Origin: Francisella halioticida
GTDB taxonomy: Bacteria; Pseudomonadota; Gammaproteobacteria; Francisellales; Francisellaceae
Length of the DNA stretch: 64,000 bases
Direction: 5' to 3'
Assembly (NCBI RefSeq): GCF_002211785.1
Contig: NZ_CP022132.1
Location: 2,108,001 to 2,172,000 of the forward strand
Below, piece by piece: positions 1-9,759 of the stretch. The translations under genes and the position numbers were made by a program. The notes below the pieces were generated by a model that ran no database searches, was not told where the DNA came from, and saw only the letters and a program-made list of their open reading frames with translations. How positions within the stretch are numbered: the first letter of the stretch is position 1; every line of letters starts with the position of its first letter.

Positions 1-353
1 TTTGTTTGAGAATGAGAAATAATATATTCAAATACTTTTTGCTGATCAGCATAAGGAGATGCATATTTCAAGAATCTTTTGTCTAATCCTATTTCCCCTA
101 TAAACTCATTTTCAGACAAATATTGATCAATAGATGTTAATTTATTAGCGTACAATCTTGCTTTCCATGGATGAATTCCAAAAGAAGGAATAATAAACTC
201 GTATTTATGACTTAAATTCTTTATATTCTCGTATAATGGTATACACATTGCAACAGATAAAAGCTTTATATTATAAGTTCTACATTCAATAACAACTTTC
301 TTAAAATCATCTAACGAGTATTTATCTGAATGAACATGTGCATCTAATAGCAT
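1..353 (-). CDS. TatD-family metal-dependent hydrolase, C-terminus outside window
   Basis: The minus strand is open from an ATG at 353 to the window edge, about 117 codons. The translation begins MLLDAHVHSDKY, the usual metal-binding start of the TatD/amidohydrolase fold, and continues with PSFGIHPWKA near residue 63 and FIGEIGLD near residue 88, both TatD family signatures. Family members are metal-dependent deoxyribonucleases or uncharacterised hydrolases in the cytoplasm; which reaction applies here cannot be told. The start lies two bases after the pnuC stop, so the two are probably cotranscribed and translationally coupled. The C-terminal half is not in the window. Confidence 0.8.
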   Translation of the reverse strand, partial: MLLDAHVHSDKYSLDDFKKVVIECRTYNIKLLSVAMCIPLYENIKNLSHKYEFIIPSFGIHPWKARLYANKLTSIDQYLSENEFIGEIGLDKRFLKYASPYADQQKVFEYIISHSQT

Positions 354-355
354 AA

Positions 356-907
356 TTACACCGCCTTCTTCCAGTGCCTATATCCATGTATTGCCACCAT
401 TAAGTATATAAGTGTAGTAATTGCTGCGAAAAATAAACTCTTATAAACATATAAGAACACGTATGTAGAATCAACAAAAATCCAAATTATCCAATTATCA
501 ACAACCTTCCTGCTTGCTAAAAATACGCAAATTAATGATGCAGTGCTAGTAAATCCATCCATATATGGAGTTGTTGAATTTGTGTAGCTTATAAGTAGCT
601 GCGAAACAAGCAATCCCAATAATACTATATAGAATAAGACCTTTAGCCATCCTATAACATTAAGCCTATGCACAATAACTTTATCACCAGCTGGGTTTCT
701 CTGCCAGGTATACCAACCATAACCAAAACTAAACAACAAAACTATTTGTAATATTGCATCAGCATATAACCCACTGATTGAGAATAAACTGGCACTCATA
801 ATAAGACCTAATATACCAATAGGCCAACCAACCACATAAAGTCCCGCAAGTAAGAAAGTACACAGTAAATTAACAATCATTGTACAAAAATCAAGTATAT
901 GAAGCAT
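356..907 (-). CDS. pnuC: PnuC-family nicotinamide riboside (or related vitamin) transporter
   Basis: This 183-residue protein is almost entirely hydrophobic with about seven membrane segments, the size of PnuC proteins. It carries the family hallmarks YGWYTW near residue 63 and a TSTASLICVFLASRKVVDNW block near residue 120. PnuC carriers move nicotinamide riboside across the inner membrane by facilitated diffusion; close relatives take thiamine or riboflavin, and no neighbouring kinase settles the substrate. It is followed two bases later by the TatD-like gene. The start sits in a region with no convincing Shine-Dalgarno, so the exact first codon is less certain. Confidence 0.85.
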   Translation of the reverse strand: MLHILDFCTMIVNLLCTFLLAGLYVVGWPIGILGLIMSASLFSISGLYADAILQIVLLFSFGYGWYTWQRNPAGDKVIVHRLNVIGWLKVLFYIVLLGLLVSQLLISYTNSTTPYMDGFTSTASLICVFLASRKVVDNWIIWIFVDSTYVFLYVYKSLFFAAITTLIYLMVAIHGYRHWKKAV

Positions 908-1148
908 TTATGAAAAGCAATAAATAAATATAGAACAATATAGTAACTATAAATTATTTTTTTTGAAACTTATTATGCTATTTTAGATATAACTTAAGCC
1001 AAGAGTATTTTAATGGCATCCAATAAGATTTCAAAACTATATATTACAAGAGCTATAGAAATTTTAGAATAAAAATATTGATTATTTATTCATAGTTAAG
1101 AATAATGTATCTATTTAAAAAAAATATTTTAGACAAAATATGAAAAAC

Positions 1149-1156
1149 AAAAAAAA
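1149..1156 (+). repeat. A8 homopolymer at the 5' end of the permease gene
   Basis: Eight consecutive A residues separate the only plausible upstream ATG (1140) from the APC permease reading frame. Nine A would restore a continuous frame of 507 codons. This is a site where replication or transcription slippage would change expression. Confidence 0.6.
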
Positions 1157-1195
1157 CCTAGTTTATTTACTGCTATAGCATTAAGTGTAGGTACC

Positions 1196-2662
1196 ATGGT
1201 AGGCAGTGGATGGTTATATGCATCATACTACGCATCTCAAGCAGCAGGAGCTGCATCGATATTTTCGTGGATTATCGGTGCATTTATAGTTCTTATAATG
1301 GCCTTTTTATTAGCGGAAATTGCTGTTAAATATCAAACAAATGGATTATTTACACAATTAATAACATTATCACATAATCAACATTTTGGTTTTGTGACAG
1401 GATTATCAAACTGGATGTTGGGACTTATTATTGTGCCATCAGAAGCTATGGCCACTACACAGTATATTTCTTCTATCTATAAACCAATTACTCCTTATAT
1501 TTTTAGTAGTGGAGAACTTACTTTTTTAGGGGTAGTTGTAGTTGTTTTATTTATGCTGGTATATACATTGATAAATTACTGGGGAATAAAATCATTATCA
1601 AAAATAAATAACTCTTTGACTTCTTTGAAAATTATTATACCTATAGTTACATCTTTGATAATTATGTTCGCAGCATTTCATTCTAGTAACTTTAGTGGTA
1701 GTAATGTTAGTTTTATGCCTAAAGGTGTAAGCGGTGTTTTTAATGCCATTGTTTCTTGTGGTATTTTTTATTCTTTCTTTGGATTTCAAATGGCTGCCAG
1801 CTTTTCAGCAGAACTGGAAAACCCAAGAAAAAATATACCAATAGCTTTAGTTAGTAGTGTACTAATAGTATTATTTATATATCTTTTATTACAGATATCT
1901 TTCATAGGCGCAGTGCCTGAGAAAATGTTAACGAATGGTTGGGGAGGCCTAAACTTTGAATCTCCTCTAGCTCAACTAGCAGGCATATTAGGCATAAATG
2001 CTCTAGCTATAGTTTTGTATGCTGACGCTTTAATTAGTCTATCAGGAACAGGCATTGTATACTTAGGTGGTAGTGCTCGTATGCTTAATGAAATGTCAAA
2101 AGCAAAGCAGATGCCTGCATATTTTGCTAGTGTAACGAAGGGAGTTAATATTTCTCGCACTTCACTTATATTTACATTTATTTGCTCTATAGTTTTGATA
2201 TTTTTCTTTAGAAACTGGCAAATGATAGCATCCTTGACAACTACATTTATTTTAGTTTCTTGTATTGCTCTACCTATTGCTTATGCAAAAATTAAAAGCA
2301 ATAAAAATGATCCATTGCCAATAAACTATATACTTTTTCCTAGACTTGTAGCATTTCTTGTATATATGATTCTAACCTATTTATTGATGATAGCAGGTGT
2401 ACTTAACTTAATAGTAGCTTTAACACTTCATATAGTATTTTTCCTAATATATGCTTATATGGATAGTAAAGGAAATATAGCTAATATTGTAAAAGCTTTT
2501 GCTTCTTCATGGGCTATTTTCGCATATTTAGTTGCTGAGTTAATACTTGGATTTGTATATGAAAATATTACTTCTTATGATTTATTTATCTTAGTTTTTA
2601 TAGTTATATCGGCAGGTTTATATATAGTATTAGTAAACCAAAGAGATTATTGTGCTAAATAA
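1196..2662 (+). CDS. APC-superfamily amino-acid permease/antiporter, 5' end possibly frameshifted
   Basis: The 488 residues form about 12 to 13 membrane segments of the APC amino acid-polyamine transporter type. The annotated ATG falls inside the first helix: the preceding codons in the same frame, from 1157, read PSLFTAIALSVGT before MVGSGW, which is exactly the conserved APC substrate-binding start. That longer frame has no start codon before the stop at 1130-1132. An ATG at 1140 lies one frame away, across a run of eight A (1149-1156); one extra A would give MKNKKKPSLFTA. The gene is therefore either a recent 5' frameshift pseudogene or switched by slippage. The substrate is not identifiable, with a basic amino-acid antiporter most likely. 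Confidence 0.75.
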   Translation: MVGSGWLYASYYASQAAGAASIFSWIIGAFIVLIMAFLLAEIAVKYQTNGLFTQLITLSHNQHFGFVTGLSNWMLGLIIVPSEAMATTQYISSIYKPITPYIFSSGELTFLGVVVVVLFMLVYTLINYWGIKSLSKINNSLTSLKIIIPIVTSLIIMFAAFHSSNFSGSNVSFMPKGVSGVFNAIVSCGIFYSFFGFQMAASFSAELENPRKNIPIALVSSVLIVLFIYLLLQISFIGAVPEKMLTNGWGGLNFESPLAQLAGILGINALAIVLYADALISLSGTGIVYLGGSARMLNEMSKAKQMPAYFASVTKGVNISRTSLIFTFICSIVLIFFFRNWQMIASLTTTFILVSCIALPIAYAKIKSNKNDPLPINYILFPRLVAFLVYMILTYLLMIAGVLNLIVALTLHIVFFLIYAYMDSKGNIANIVKAFASSWAIFAYLVAELILGFVYENITSYDLFILVFIVISAGLYIVLVNQRDYCAK

Positions 2663-3162
2663 AAATAGCTCAATTATAATTTTAAAAAAGATTTTTTCTA
2701 AGGCTTTATAACTTTTATATTAAACTCTTTTCTTATATCTCTAAGAGGAATATCTAAATAGTTATTATAATTATACCAATCCCACTTCTTAGACATTCTA
2801 TAAGCTTTAAATACCGCTAGTAAGCATGCTGGTATATATTTAAGCATTACCAAATAAACTACAAATTTATACTTATATTTTTTAAGATAACTATTTATAA
2901 CTGTTTTATAGTTTACAAATTTAAAAAACTCTTTATAACCTTTAAAAGTAACATTTGTACCTACTAAAGTTCAAGTATCATTTATAGCTTCACCTCTAAT
3001 TTCAAAAGGGATAGCTCCAAATAAAACATGAGTTATATCATGGTTTTTTTAAACCATTTACTAGCTTCATCATGGCCATCATTAGAATTTAGAAAAGGAT
3101 AGTTTTTATTATATTCTTGTAAGCCTTCATTTAAGGTAAACTCACAATGTTGCTTTAAATAT

Positions 3163-4525
3163 CAGGGCGATTGCATGAAATATAGATATTTATTTTGAAT
3201 AAAAAATTGAATGTAATTATCCTATAAAATTTTATAAATCTCGGTGTCTCATGAGATTTATACTAAATATGACGGTTTTATCAATTTTTAAGCATAGCTA
3301 TTGCTACAACAACATCTTTTTAGGCTAAAACAAGTGGATATTTTTATGTTGAAAGAATCTTTAAAAAATATTCTTCATCCCAAAGCATCATTTTCAGCCT
3401 GCTCCTGACACTTTTTTTAGAGTTAGCATCATTTTTCTTTACCAAATTAAGCAACAATCGTTTTATTCTAGAAATATTCTCAGTTGCATTGCGATCTAAC
3501 TTTTTATCCTTATCATCACCTAAATGAACATCAAGTTGCCAGTGCAACTTATTTTCAACTCCCCAGTGTCCTCTAACATAATCTGGAATAAGAGTTTCAT
3601 TTTTATCGTGATCAGTTATGAAATAACGCCATTCTGATGTAACTGGAGCATCAGCAGATCTCATAGAAATGTTCTCAGTAGCTATAATACTTTTAAGATT
3701 CTTAAACTCATTTATATCTTGTATGTGATCAGGTATATCTACAGCAAAAAAACGACGCCTAACACACCGGCCGTGAGACTCATCAAAGTAATCAGACTTA
3801 AGATCTTTAGATGTCTGACCATGCTCTTGCATGTATGATTGTACTGTATCGAAAAATTTACCTTTATTGCCTTTTAGTGCTAATACATAGTGAGCATTTT
3901 TATCTATAATCTTCTCCGCTATTTCTTTTTGTGTACCCATAGCATCTATTGAAATAGTGCTACCATCAATGTCTAATATATCCAATAACAAAGGGATTGC
4001 TGTGATTTCATTAGACTTCTTATCGACACTAACCTCACTTAAACTTATACCTAGAGTTTCTGACCATGCACTAACTATTTGAACTGGCCTGATACCCTTG
4101 GCTTTAGACTTATTACCCCTCATAGATTTACCGTCGATGCAGATATGTTGCTTCTGAGTGGTAAAAAACTTAGATATAATATCTTGTGTTAGCTGGCTGA
4201 TTTCATCAGGAGATATTAATCCGAACACTCTTCTAAAAGTATACTAACTTGGAATCCCAGTGGACATATCAATGTATTTAGATAGCCAATCTTCTCTATA
4301 TTTAGCGTACATTACAATATCTTCCCATGTCTCAGCACTATTAAAAATTGCACATATTGATATGAAAAGTATATTTACTAATGAGTAATCTATTTTACCC
4401 TGTTGCCTCGGGTCTTCTATCTTTTTTAAAGCTTCTATTATGTCCAATTTGCATACTACTCATGTAAATAAATATGCAATATTATAACATTTAGATTAGT
4501 AATTTAATTTCATGCAATCGCCCTG
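3163..4525 (-). mobile_element. ISAs1-family insertion sequence with 10-bp target duplication
   Basis: The element is bounded by perfect 19-bp inverted repeats, CAGGGCGATTGCATGAAAT at 3163-3181 and its complement at 4507-4525. The ten bases CTTTAAATAT occur directly before (3153-3162) and directly after (4526-4535), a clean target site duplication. It contains a single transposase gene on the minus strand. The insertion lies inside the Coq4-like gene, just after its start codon. Confidence 0.92.
3344..4447 (-). pseudogene. ISAs1-family transposase interrupted by an amber codon
   Basis: Two same-frame pieces, 67 residues (4447-4244) and 294 residues (4228-3344), are separated by one TAG at 4244-4246, where the frame reads GIPS-stop-YTFRRVFG. 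The N-terminal piece has the DPRQQGKIDYSL segment of DDE_Tnp_1-associated domains. The C-terminal piece has IDGKSMRGNK, ISIDAMGTQ and YVRGHWGVENKLHWQLDV, the hallmark blocks of the H-repeat/ISAs1 group. A single base change from Tyr, Gln or another codon to TAG explains the break. The intact ends mean the element could still be moved in trans. Confidence 0.88.
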
Positions 4526-4607
4526 CTTTAAATATTGCATTTATGTACAAACTCCAAAAAAATAATTTAAATCTAAGAGATAGATAAAAATCAAATACTA
4601 AGAAAAA

Positions 4608-4925
4608 TTAATTTTGAGAACCATCTTTAGTTTCTTCATCTTTATTACAGCATTCTTTATCAGATTCTTTTTTAGTACATGAGCTATTATTAGACTCTAA
4701 GCCACAGCAATGCCCACTTTTACGACATTTAGCAGCAAATAGAACTAAAACAATAGAAATAACTACTAGCCAAGTATTTTCATGTATAGATCCTGGAAAT
4801 ATACATAAAATTAAGGTAATAATTTTTAGTGCTACAGCAACACCAAGTACGGTTAAAAACATCGCCAAAGCATATAATCCATTTTTTTTACTACATGATT
4901 CACTTTCTTTAAATGGACACTTCAT
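4608..4925 (-). CDS. Small cysteine-rich membrane protein, unknown
   Basis: This 105-residue protein is not recognised. It has a short N-terminus with two Cys, two hydrophobic helices (about residues 17-44 and 52-63), and a polar tail rich in Cys, Lys and Glu with pairs such as CC near residues 73 and 91. A good Shine-Dalgarno (AGGAG) lies a few bases before the ATG at 4925, which supports it being translated. The clustered Cys in a charged tail could bind metal, which is only a guess. It stands alone between two pseudogenes. Confidence 0.55.
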   Translation of the reverse strand: MKCPFKESESCSKKNGLYALAMFLTVLGVAVALKIITLILCIFPGSIHENTWLVVISIVLVLFAAKCRKSGHCCGLESNNSSCTKKESDKECCNKDEETKDGSQN

Positions 4926-5017
4926 TTGTATTCTCCTTTTGTTTTAGATTACATTTATATTTTATCAAAAAAAACAAATCTAGTATAGAAAAGAATAATT
5001 AAGTAAAAATTATTACT

Positions 5018-5898
5018 TTAGTGTCTAATTATATAGTTCAAACTAACTGCAAAAAGAATAATTACTAAAGCAATCCAAATAGTGAAATTAGATGGATTAT
5101 GATTTATTAAAATACCAAAAACAACTCCAAATAAAGGTACAAGATAGTTAGTGAAGGACGTAAATACTGGGCCAGTAAGCTTTATAAGAGACGCATATAG
5201 AAAATAAACAATTCCTGCACAAAAAACTCCTAAATATAATAATGAAAATAAAGAAAGTATTGAGTAATGAATACCACTATAATTAGGTTTAAATATAGCT
5301 ACTAATATAATTAATTGTATAGTTGAAGCGATAAGAATATTTCTCTAAACTATAATAGAGGAGTATCATGAAAACAGAATTTACTTAATAACAGTAAAGC
5401 TAAAGCAAAAGATGTTGTTGCTATTAATATAGCTAATATACCTAATATATTAAAAGAATGATTTTGAGATACTAAATCAGGGTAAAAAAGTACTATAAGA
5501 CCAATAAATCCTATAGAAATGCTCAATATATTTGATAAAGTGATTTTTGACCTTATGACTAAAGGCCCTAGCAAAACAACAAAGAAAGGAATTGTTCCAG
5601 TCAAAACAGCTGTAATTGATGGACTCGTGAACTTTTGCCACCAAGGTATTAACATAAATGGCATAGTAGCTTCTAAAAAAGATATTAATGAGTATATGGC
5701 AAAATCCTTCTTAAAAGAGTTTGATTTTAGTTTAAAAAAATAACAAACACTACAAAGTACTATACAGCCAATTAACGATCTTGCAAAAGCTATTAATATA
5801 GGAGGAAAGCTCTCGATAGCCTCCTTTTGGAAAATAAATTGTGATCCCCAGATAAGCCCTATAGCAATTAATAGAGAATATTTTTTTAGCATTTTCAT
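5018..5898 (-). pseudogene. EamA/DMT-family transporter, frameshifted
   Basis: The N-terminal half (182 codons, 5898-5350) begins MKMLKKYSLLIAIGLIWGSQ and has the five hydrophobic segments of one EamA repeat before hitting a stop at about 5350. The second repeat is intact in another frame (about 5345-5018), beginning NILIASTIQLIILVA and ending SLNYIIRH. The break falls around 5345-5352. Whole EamA exporters are about 290 residues with ten helices, which matches the combined length. They export metabolites or amino acids; the substrate is unknown. Confidence 0.8.
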
Positions 5899-5972
5899 TT
5901 AATATTATATTAAGGTGAGGCTAATTCTATAAAACTTTTCTATAGAACACCAACTTGGATGGAAATAATATA

Positions 5973-6137
5973 TTACTTATTACTAAAAAAATCTTGATTA
6001 TTCGCGTTTTTATTAGTAAGTAATTTACTATGATTACTTTTCTTTAAAGGGGCTACAGAGAAATGATCTGGCCTATGTTGAAATGTGCAGCTATTTAAAA
6101 AAATTACTAAAAAAACAAATAGTAAAAATTTTTTCAT
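5973..6137 (-). CDS. Small lipoprotein, 54 residues
   Basis: A short frame encodes MKKFLLFVFLVIFLNSC followed by a polar, mostly disordered tail ending at 5973. The Lys-Lys-hydrophobic-LNSC start is a textbook lipoprotein signal with lipidation at Cys17. The size and layout are reminiscent of small entericidin or LptM-like lipoproteins, but no specific family can be named. The ribosome binding site is weak. It lies divergent from queH. Confidence 0.5.
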   Translation of the reverse strand: MKKFLLFVFLVIFLNSCTFQHRPDHFSVAPLKKSNHSKLLTNKNANNQDFFSNK

Positions 6138-6303
6138 TTTATAGGATCTTTATGTTTTTTATTAGTTAATTAATCGCTTTTTACAAGTTAGTTTAATAGA
6201 GATTATTTAAAAAATAGTATTTTTGGTATATATGGCTTCATTAATTTATTAAAATAAATATTACGTTAATAAAAATATAATAAATTTAGAGAAACTATAA
6301 GCT

Positions 6304-6972
6304 ATGATGAATGAAGAGTATTTATTAGATAACTATAAGAGGCCTAAGCTAGAAACTCCTGATAATAGTAAAAAAATATTACTACACTCATGTTGTGCAC
6401 CTTGTGCTGGTGAAGTTATGGATGCATTAGCTGCGTCAGATATAGATGTCACTATTTTCTTTTATAACCCAAACATTCATCCAACAGAAGAATATATAAT
6501 AAGGAAAGAAGAAAATAAAAGATATGCTGATAAGTTAGGTATGGCATTTATTGATGCTGACTATGACAAAGATAACTGGTTTAACTTAGCTAAAGGCATG
6601 GAAAATGAACCAGAAAAAGGTATCAGATGTACAATGTGTTTTGATATGAGGTTTGTCAAAACTGCTGAATATGCTAGCAAGAATGCTTTTACACTCATAT
6701 CTAGTACATTAGGGATTTCTAAGTGGAAAAATATGGAACAGATAAATACATCAGGTAAAAAAGCAGCATCTTTATTTGAAAACATTCAGTATTGGGACTT
6801 AAACTGGCGTAAAAAAGGAGGTTCTTATAGGATGTTGGAAATATCTAAGAAAGAAAAATTCTATCAGCAGGAATATTGTGGTTGTGCATATAGCCTGAGA
6901 GATACTAATAAATGGCGAACTGAAAATGGTAAAGAAAAAATTAAAAGAGGCATTAAATACTACTCAAGCTAA
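6304..6972 (+). CDS. queH: Epoxyqueuosine reductase QueH
   Basis: QueH reduces epoxyqueuosine to queuosine in tRNA, replacing the unrelated QueG. The 222-residue protein has the DUF208 signatures: [12 protein letters not shown] with Cys30, Cys31 and Cys34, then FFYNPNIHP near residue 57, RCTMCFDMR near residue 107, and EYCGCAYSL near residue 194. These paired Cys supply the iron-sulfur and redox-active sites. Length is typical. It stands alone with AT-rich upstream DNA containing several possible promoter elements, and is probably a single-gene unit. Confidence 0.93.
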   Translation: MMNEEYLLDNYKRPKLETPDNSKKILLHSCCAPCAGEVMDALAASDIDVTIFFYNPNIHPTEEYIIRKEENKRYADKLGMAFIDADYDKDNWFNLAKGMENEPEKGIRCTMCFDMRFVKTAEYASKNAFTLISSTLGISKWKNMEQINTSGKKAASLFENIQYWDLNWRKKGGSYRMLEISKKEKFYQQEYCGCAYSLRDTNKWRTENGKEKIKRGIKYYSS

Positions 6973-7102
6973 ATTTTAAAGGCTATAATATTTAAAACCC
7001 GGTATCTCTAAGTACTGAAAAACAAAGTTTTATAAAAATAAAAAATCTTTCAATATAGAGATTTGAGTAGCTAATAAGGGATACAATTTTGACATTTTAT
7101 AT

Positions 7103-7228
7103 TTAAGGTGCCAACTGTAATACTGGAGGTGGAAAAGAACCGCTAGAAACTTGAGTAGCTACTCCGTAACTAAAACTTGTTGAAATTAAACCAAATACTA
7201 TTAATATAGCTAATATTACTTTTTTCAT
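7103..7228 (-). CDS. Putative 41-residue secreted peptide
   Basis: A short minus-strand frame encodes MKKVILAILIVFGLISTSFS followed by a 21-residue mature part ending PPPVLQLAP. The first twenty residues form a classical Sec signal peptide with cleavage expected after SFS or SYG. It is too short for family recognition, and expression is unproven. Confidence 0.4.
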   Translation of the reverse strand: MKKVILAILIVFGLISTSFSYGVATQVSSGSFPPPVLQLAP

Positions 7229-7827
7229 TTTATAATCTCTTATAGAATATGGACTTTATAAATCTATTATGATCTCTGGATTAATTAGAGTAAAATATAT
7301 AGTTTTTATAATTTACATAAGTTTAGCTTATATTAGTTCTGGAGTTATTAATATTTTAATATCCGATAAGTAGTCTTTTCTAACCGGAGTTACAAATCTT
7401 TATTTCTTTAAGACTCCTCTTTAGAACTAAGAGCTTATTATATAACTTTTGCTAATTCTTCATCCTCAACTAATACGTATATTTTGATACTTCCCAATAC
7501 GAACATATCAATGTTTTGGTAAAAACATAGCATAATCCTCATTAGCAACTCGGGCAGAAGTATTACACCCATTACTTATCAGAGCTCAAAGCCCACCTTT
7601 TAGCAATTATTGAACATATCTAAATACTACTATTTTACCCTTTTAGAAACCTATCAAAAAACCGTACTATTATAACTTATTATTTCTATCTGATTCATAA
7701 TGAGAATGAATAGAAATACAACGGAATATATCTTAACAAAGATATAAATTTTGCCCTTAGACTTTAAACAATCTCGCAATACGTAAGATATTTAATTACA
7801 TCGATAAAAATAGAGATAGGATAGATA
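7229..7827. other. Intergenic stretch without recognisable gene
   Basis: About 600 bases between the small peptide and fdxA. All frames are interrupted often. Some short minus-strand runs around 7400-7640 look like decayed coding sequence, but no family could be recognised. Confidence 0.4.
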
Positions 7828-8151
7828 TTATTTTTCTAAATATTTTAACTTATCTGGCACAGATGCCCAATTGTCAGCATCTTCACATGGATCACATTTT
7901 TCTACTATGTTTGGCCAAGTGTTAGCAAGCTCTCTATTTAACTCAAGCATTTGCTCTTCGCTTTCAGTCAAATCATCACTAGATTTAATAGCTTCAACAG
8001 GGCATTCAGGCTCACATAGAGCACAATCTATACATTCATCTGGGTTAATCACAAGCATGTTTGGACCTTCATAGAAGCAATCTACAGGACAAACTTCAAC
8101 ACAATCACCATACTTACATTTGATGCAATTTTCAGTAACTACAAATGGCAT
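7828..8151 (-). CDS. fdxA: Seven-iron ferredoxin FdxA
   Basis: This is a 107-residue ferredoxin of the 3Fe-4S plus 4Fe-4S type. Cys9, 12, 17, 21 and 25 in the first half and Cys40, 43, 46 and 50 in the second match the spacing of Azotobacter ferredoxin I shifted by one. The start at 8151 ([12 protein letters not shown]) was preferred over a longer frame beginning at 8226 because the family starts there and an AAAGGA site lies about nine bases upstream. It is a cytoplasmic electron carrier, partner unknown. Confidence 0.93.
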   Translation of the reverse strand: MPFVVTENCIKCKYGDCVEVCPVDCFYEGPNMLVINPDECIDCALCEPECPVEAIKSSDDLTESEEQMLELNRELANTWPNIVEKCDPCEDADNWASVPDKLKYLEK

Positions 8152-8327
8152 TTTATTTAAATCCTTTCGTTTTTTACTTAATATTTTTTTAAAGAAAACC
8201 CACAGATTATAGCACAGATAAATCAAAGGTAAATATCATTCGTTTTATAAAGAATTATCTTAACATTAGAAATATTTATAAACTAATGATACCATAACTC
8301 TTAGAATTACATTGGAGTTAACTGAAT

Positions 8328-8969
8328 ATGAAAGCCGAACTTGACCCAAGAAAACTTATAGCAGTTACGACAATATCTGTAGCTGTTCTTTTCTTTGCTA
8401 CCTATCTTGTATCTATAGCAGACCATCATAATACGCTATGTAATCCATTTATATCTGGATGCTCAGATATAACACATGCAGGCTTTACATCATATGAGAA
8501 GTATATGCTAAAGGCTATTTTAATACCTACAGCAACGCTTATGGCTGTTATTTTCTTTTTTATACAACAATTGTTAGTACAGATAAGCGGTAATAGTAAA
8601 GCTGTTATAAAGCAAGGCACAATTATACTATTTTTAGCTATAGTTGGCTGCATAGGGCTGATAATAGGCACATCAGTGATCGATGGTCAGAACACACCTA
8701 TGCAGTTTCACTTAAAGAGTGTTGCAGTATTTTTTGCCTTAATGACATTATGCCAGGTTTGGTATACGGTTATCGAATATAAATACACTGATAAAATAAA
8801 TAAACTACCTATAATATTGCGTAGACTAGCTATACTAGTAACAATAATAACGATGATTGTATCAATATTTATGACCCCGACCCATCGAAATCAAAGTATT
8901 ATCGAGTGGTGGGGAGTTTATTCCCTTATATTCTGGTTTTGGACATTTTCTATTACTAAAAAAATTTAA
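8328..8969 (+). CDS. Polytopic membrane protein, Frag1/DRAM or DUF998-like
   Basis: The 213 residues contain six hydrophobic segments, at about 10-30, 64-84, 97-118, 132-150, 164-182 and 192-208. Between helices 1 and 2 is a loop CNPFISGCSDITHAG with two Cys that could form a disulfide. The pattern of six helices, a conserved Cys loop and an aromatic final helix resembles Frag1/DRAM/Sfk1 or DUF998 proteins, for which no bacterial function is agreed. It is probably an inner membrane protein. Confidence 0.6.
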   Translation: MKAELDPRKLIAVTTISVAVLFFATYLVSIADHHNTLCNPFISGCSDITHAGFTSYEKYMLKAILIPTATLMAVIFFFIQQLLVQISGNSKAVIKQGTIILFLAIVGCIGLIIGTSVIDGQNTPMQFHLKSVAVFFALMTLCQVWYTVIEYKYTDKINKLPIILRRLAILVTIITMIVSIFMTPTHRNQSIIEWWGVYSLIFWFWTFSITKKI

Positions 8970-9049
8970 AAAATTATAACCTCTCTTTTTTTCATAGCAT
9001 TGATCGTTTATAGTGATTGATACGTGTCTAAATTTTTGAGAATTCGATA

Positions 9050-9706
9050 ATGTCAATTGAGTCTTTGTTTAATAACTCTAACCTTAATCAATATATTGAT
9101 GATAACTCTGTAAATCTGGATAGAGTTACAGAAAAACTTTTTAATAAAGCTAAAAATGATAAGTTTAGTAATATGCTTAGCTCACCAAATCAACTTCAAT
9201 TAATAAGCCTACTTATAAAGATGATCAATGCCAAAAATATTTTAGAGATAGGTGTTTTCCGTGGGTTCTCTACTTTAGTTATGGCGCAAGCTTTACCAGC
9301 CAATGGTAAAATAGAGGCTTGTGATATTAGCTATGAATATATTGATCCATATAAACACTTTTGGCAGGAAGCCGATGTTGAGCATAAAATTAATTTAAAT
9401 ATAGCGCCAGCACTAGAAACTTTAGATAAATTTATACAGTTAGATAAGAAGTTTGACTTTGCTTATATTGATGCAGATAAGCCTAACTATATAAATTACT
9501 ATGAGCAAACATTAAGTTTAATGAATTCTGGTGGAGTTATTGCTATAGACAATGTTCTTTGGTCTGGAAAAGTTGCTAATAACTCAGATAATGAAGAAAG
9601 TACAGTCACTATTCGTAAGCTGAATGAATTAATTTATAATGATAATAGAGTCAAATTTTGTATAATTTCGATAAGCGATGGAGTAAATTTAGTAAGAAAA
9701 CTGTAA
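9050..9706 (+). CDS. SAM-dependent O-methyltransferase, caffeoyl-CoA OMT type
   Basis: This 218-residue class I methyltransferase has the SAM-binding block ILEIGVFRGFST near residue 64 and an acidic metal and SAM site in FDFAYIDADKPNY near residue 142, followed by GGVIAIDNVLWSG. These match the cation-dependent caffeoyl-CoA/catechol O-methyltransferase family, which methylates ortho-dihydroxy aromatics. The substrate is unknown. It lies 4.5 kb from the aryl-polyene-type cluster and is separated from it by clpB on the other strand, so a link is unsupported. Confidence 0.85.
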   Translation: MSIESLFNNSNLNQYIDDNSVNLDRVTEKLFNKAKNDKFSNMLSSPNQLQLISLLIKMINAKNILEIGVFRGFSTLVMAQALPANGKIEACDISYEYIDPYKHFWQEADVEHKINLNIAPALETLDKFIQLDKKFDFAYIDADKPNYINYYEQTLSLMNSGGVIAIDNVLWSGKVANNSDNEESTVTIRKLNELIYNDNRVKFCIISISDGVNLVRKL

Positions 9707-9759
9707 GGCTGTTTTGCTAGCTAAATATAGGCTTTAAAGTATATTTAATATATCTTTAC

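Larger units (their letters stand above)
2698..4540 (-). pseudogene. Coq4-like protein gene, disrupted by ISAs1 element, frameshift and nonsense
   Basis: Removing the insertion sequence and joining its target duplication gives a minus-strand frame starting MQYLKQHCEF at 4540. After a shift in a run of seven A near 3044-3050 it continues HDITHVLFGAIPFEIRGEA, which matches the HDxxH metal motif and following GE of Coq4-type ubiquinone biosynthesis proteins. A TGA replaces an expected Trp shortly after (about 2970), then the frame runs to a stop at 2698 ending in KEFNIKVIKP. The gene thus carries an IS insertion a few codons after the start, a frameshift and an internal stop. Coq4 proteins assist quinone ring assembly or decarboxylation; loss here implies dispensability. 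The assignment rests on the motif and context only. Confidence 0.6.

Noticed and set aside
1598-2160. Minus-strand open frames of about 60 residues within the permease gene
   Set aside because: They are antisense shadows of a clear membrane protein gene, with basic, low-complexity translations.
9050-9706. O-methyltransferase as part of the aryl-polyene cluster
   Set aside because: It is 4.5 kb away with clpB and a lipase gene between, and has a caffeoyl-CoA OMT type that occurs alone in many genomes.
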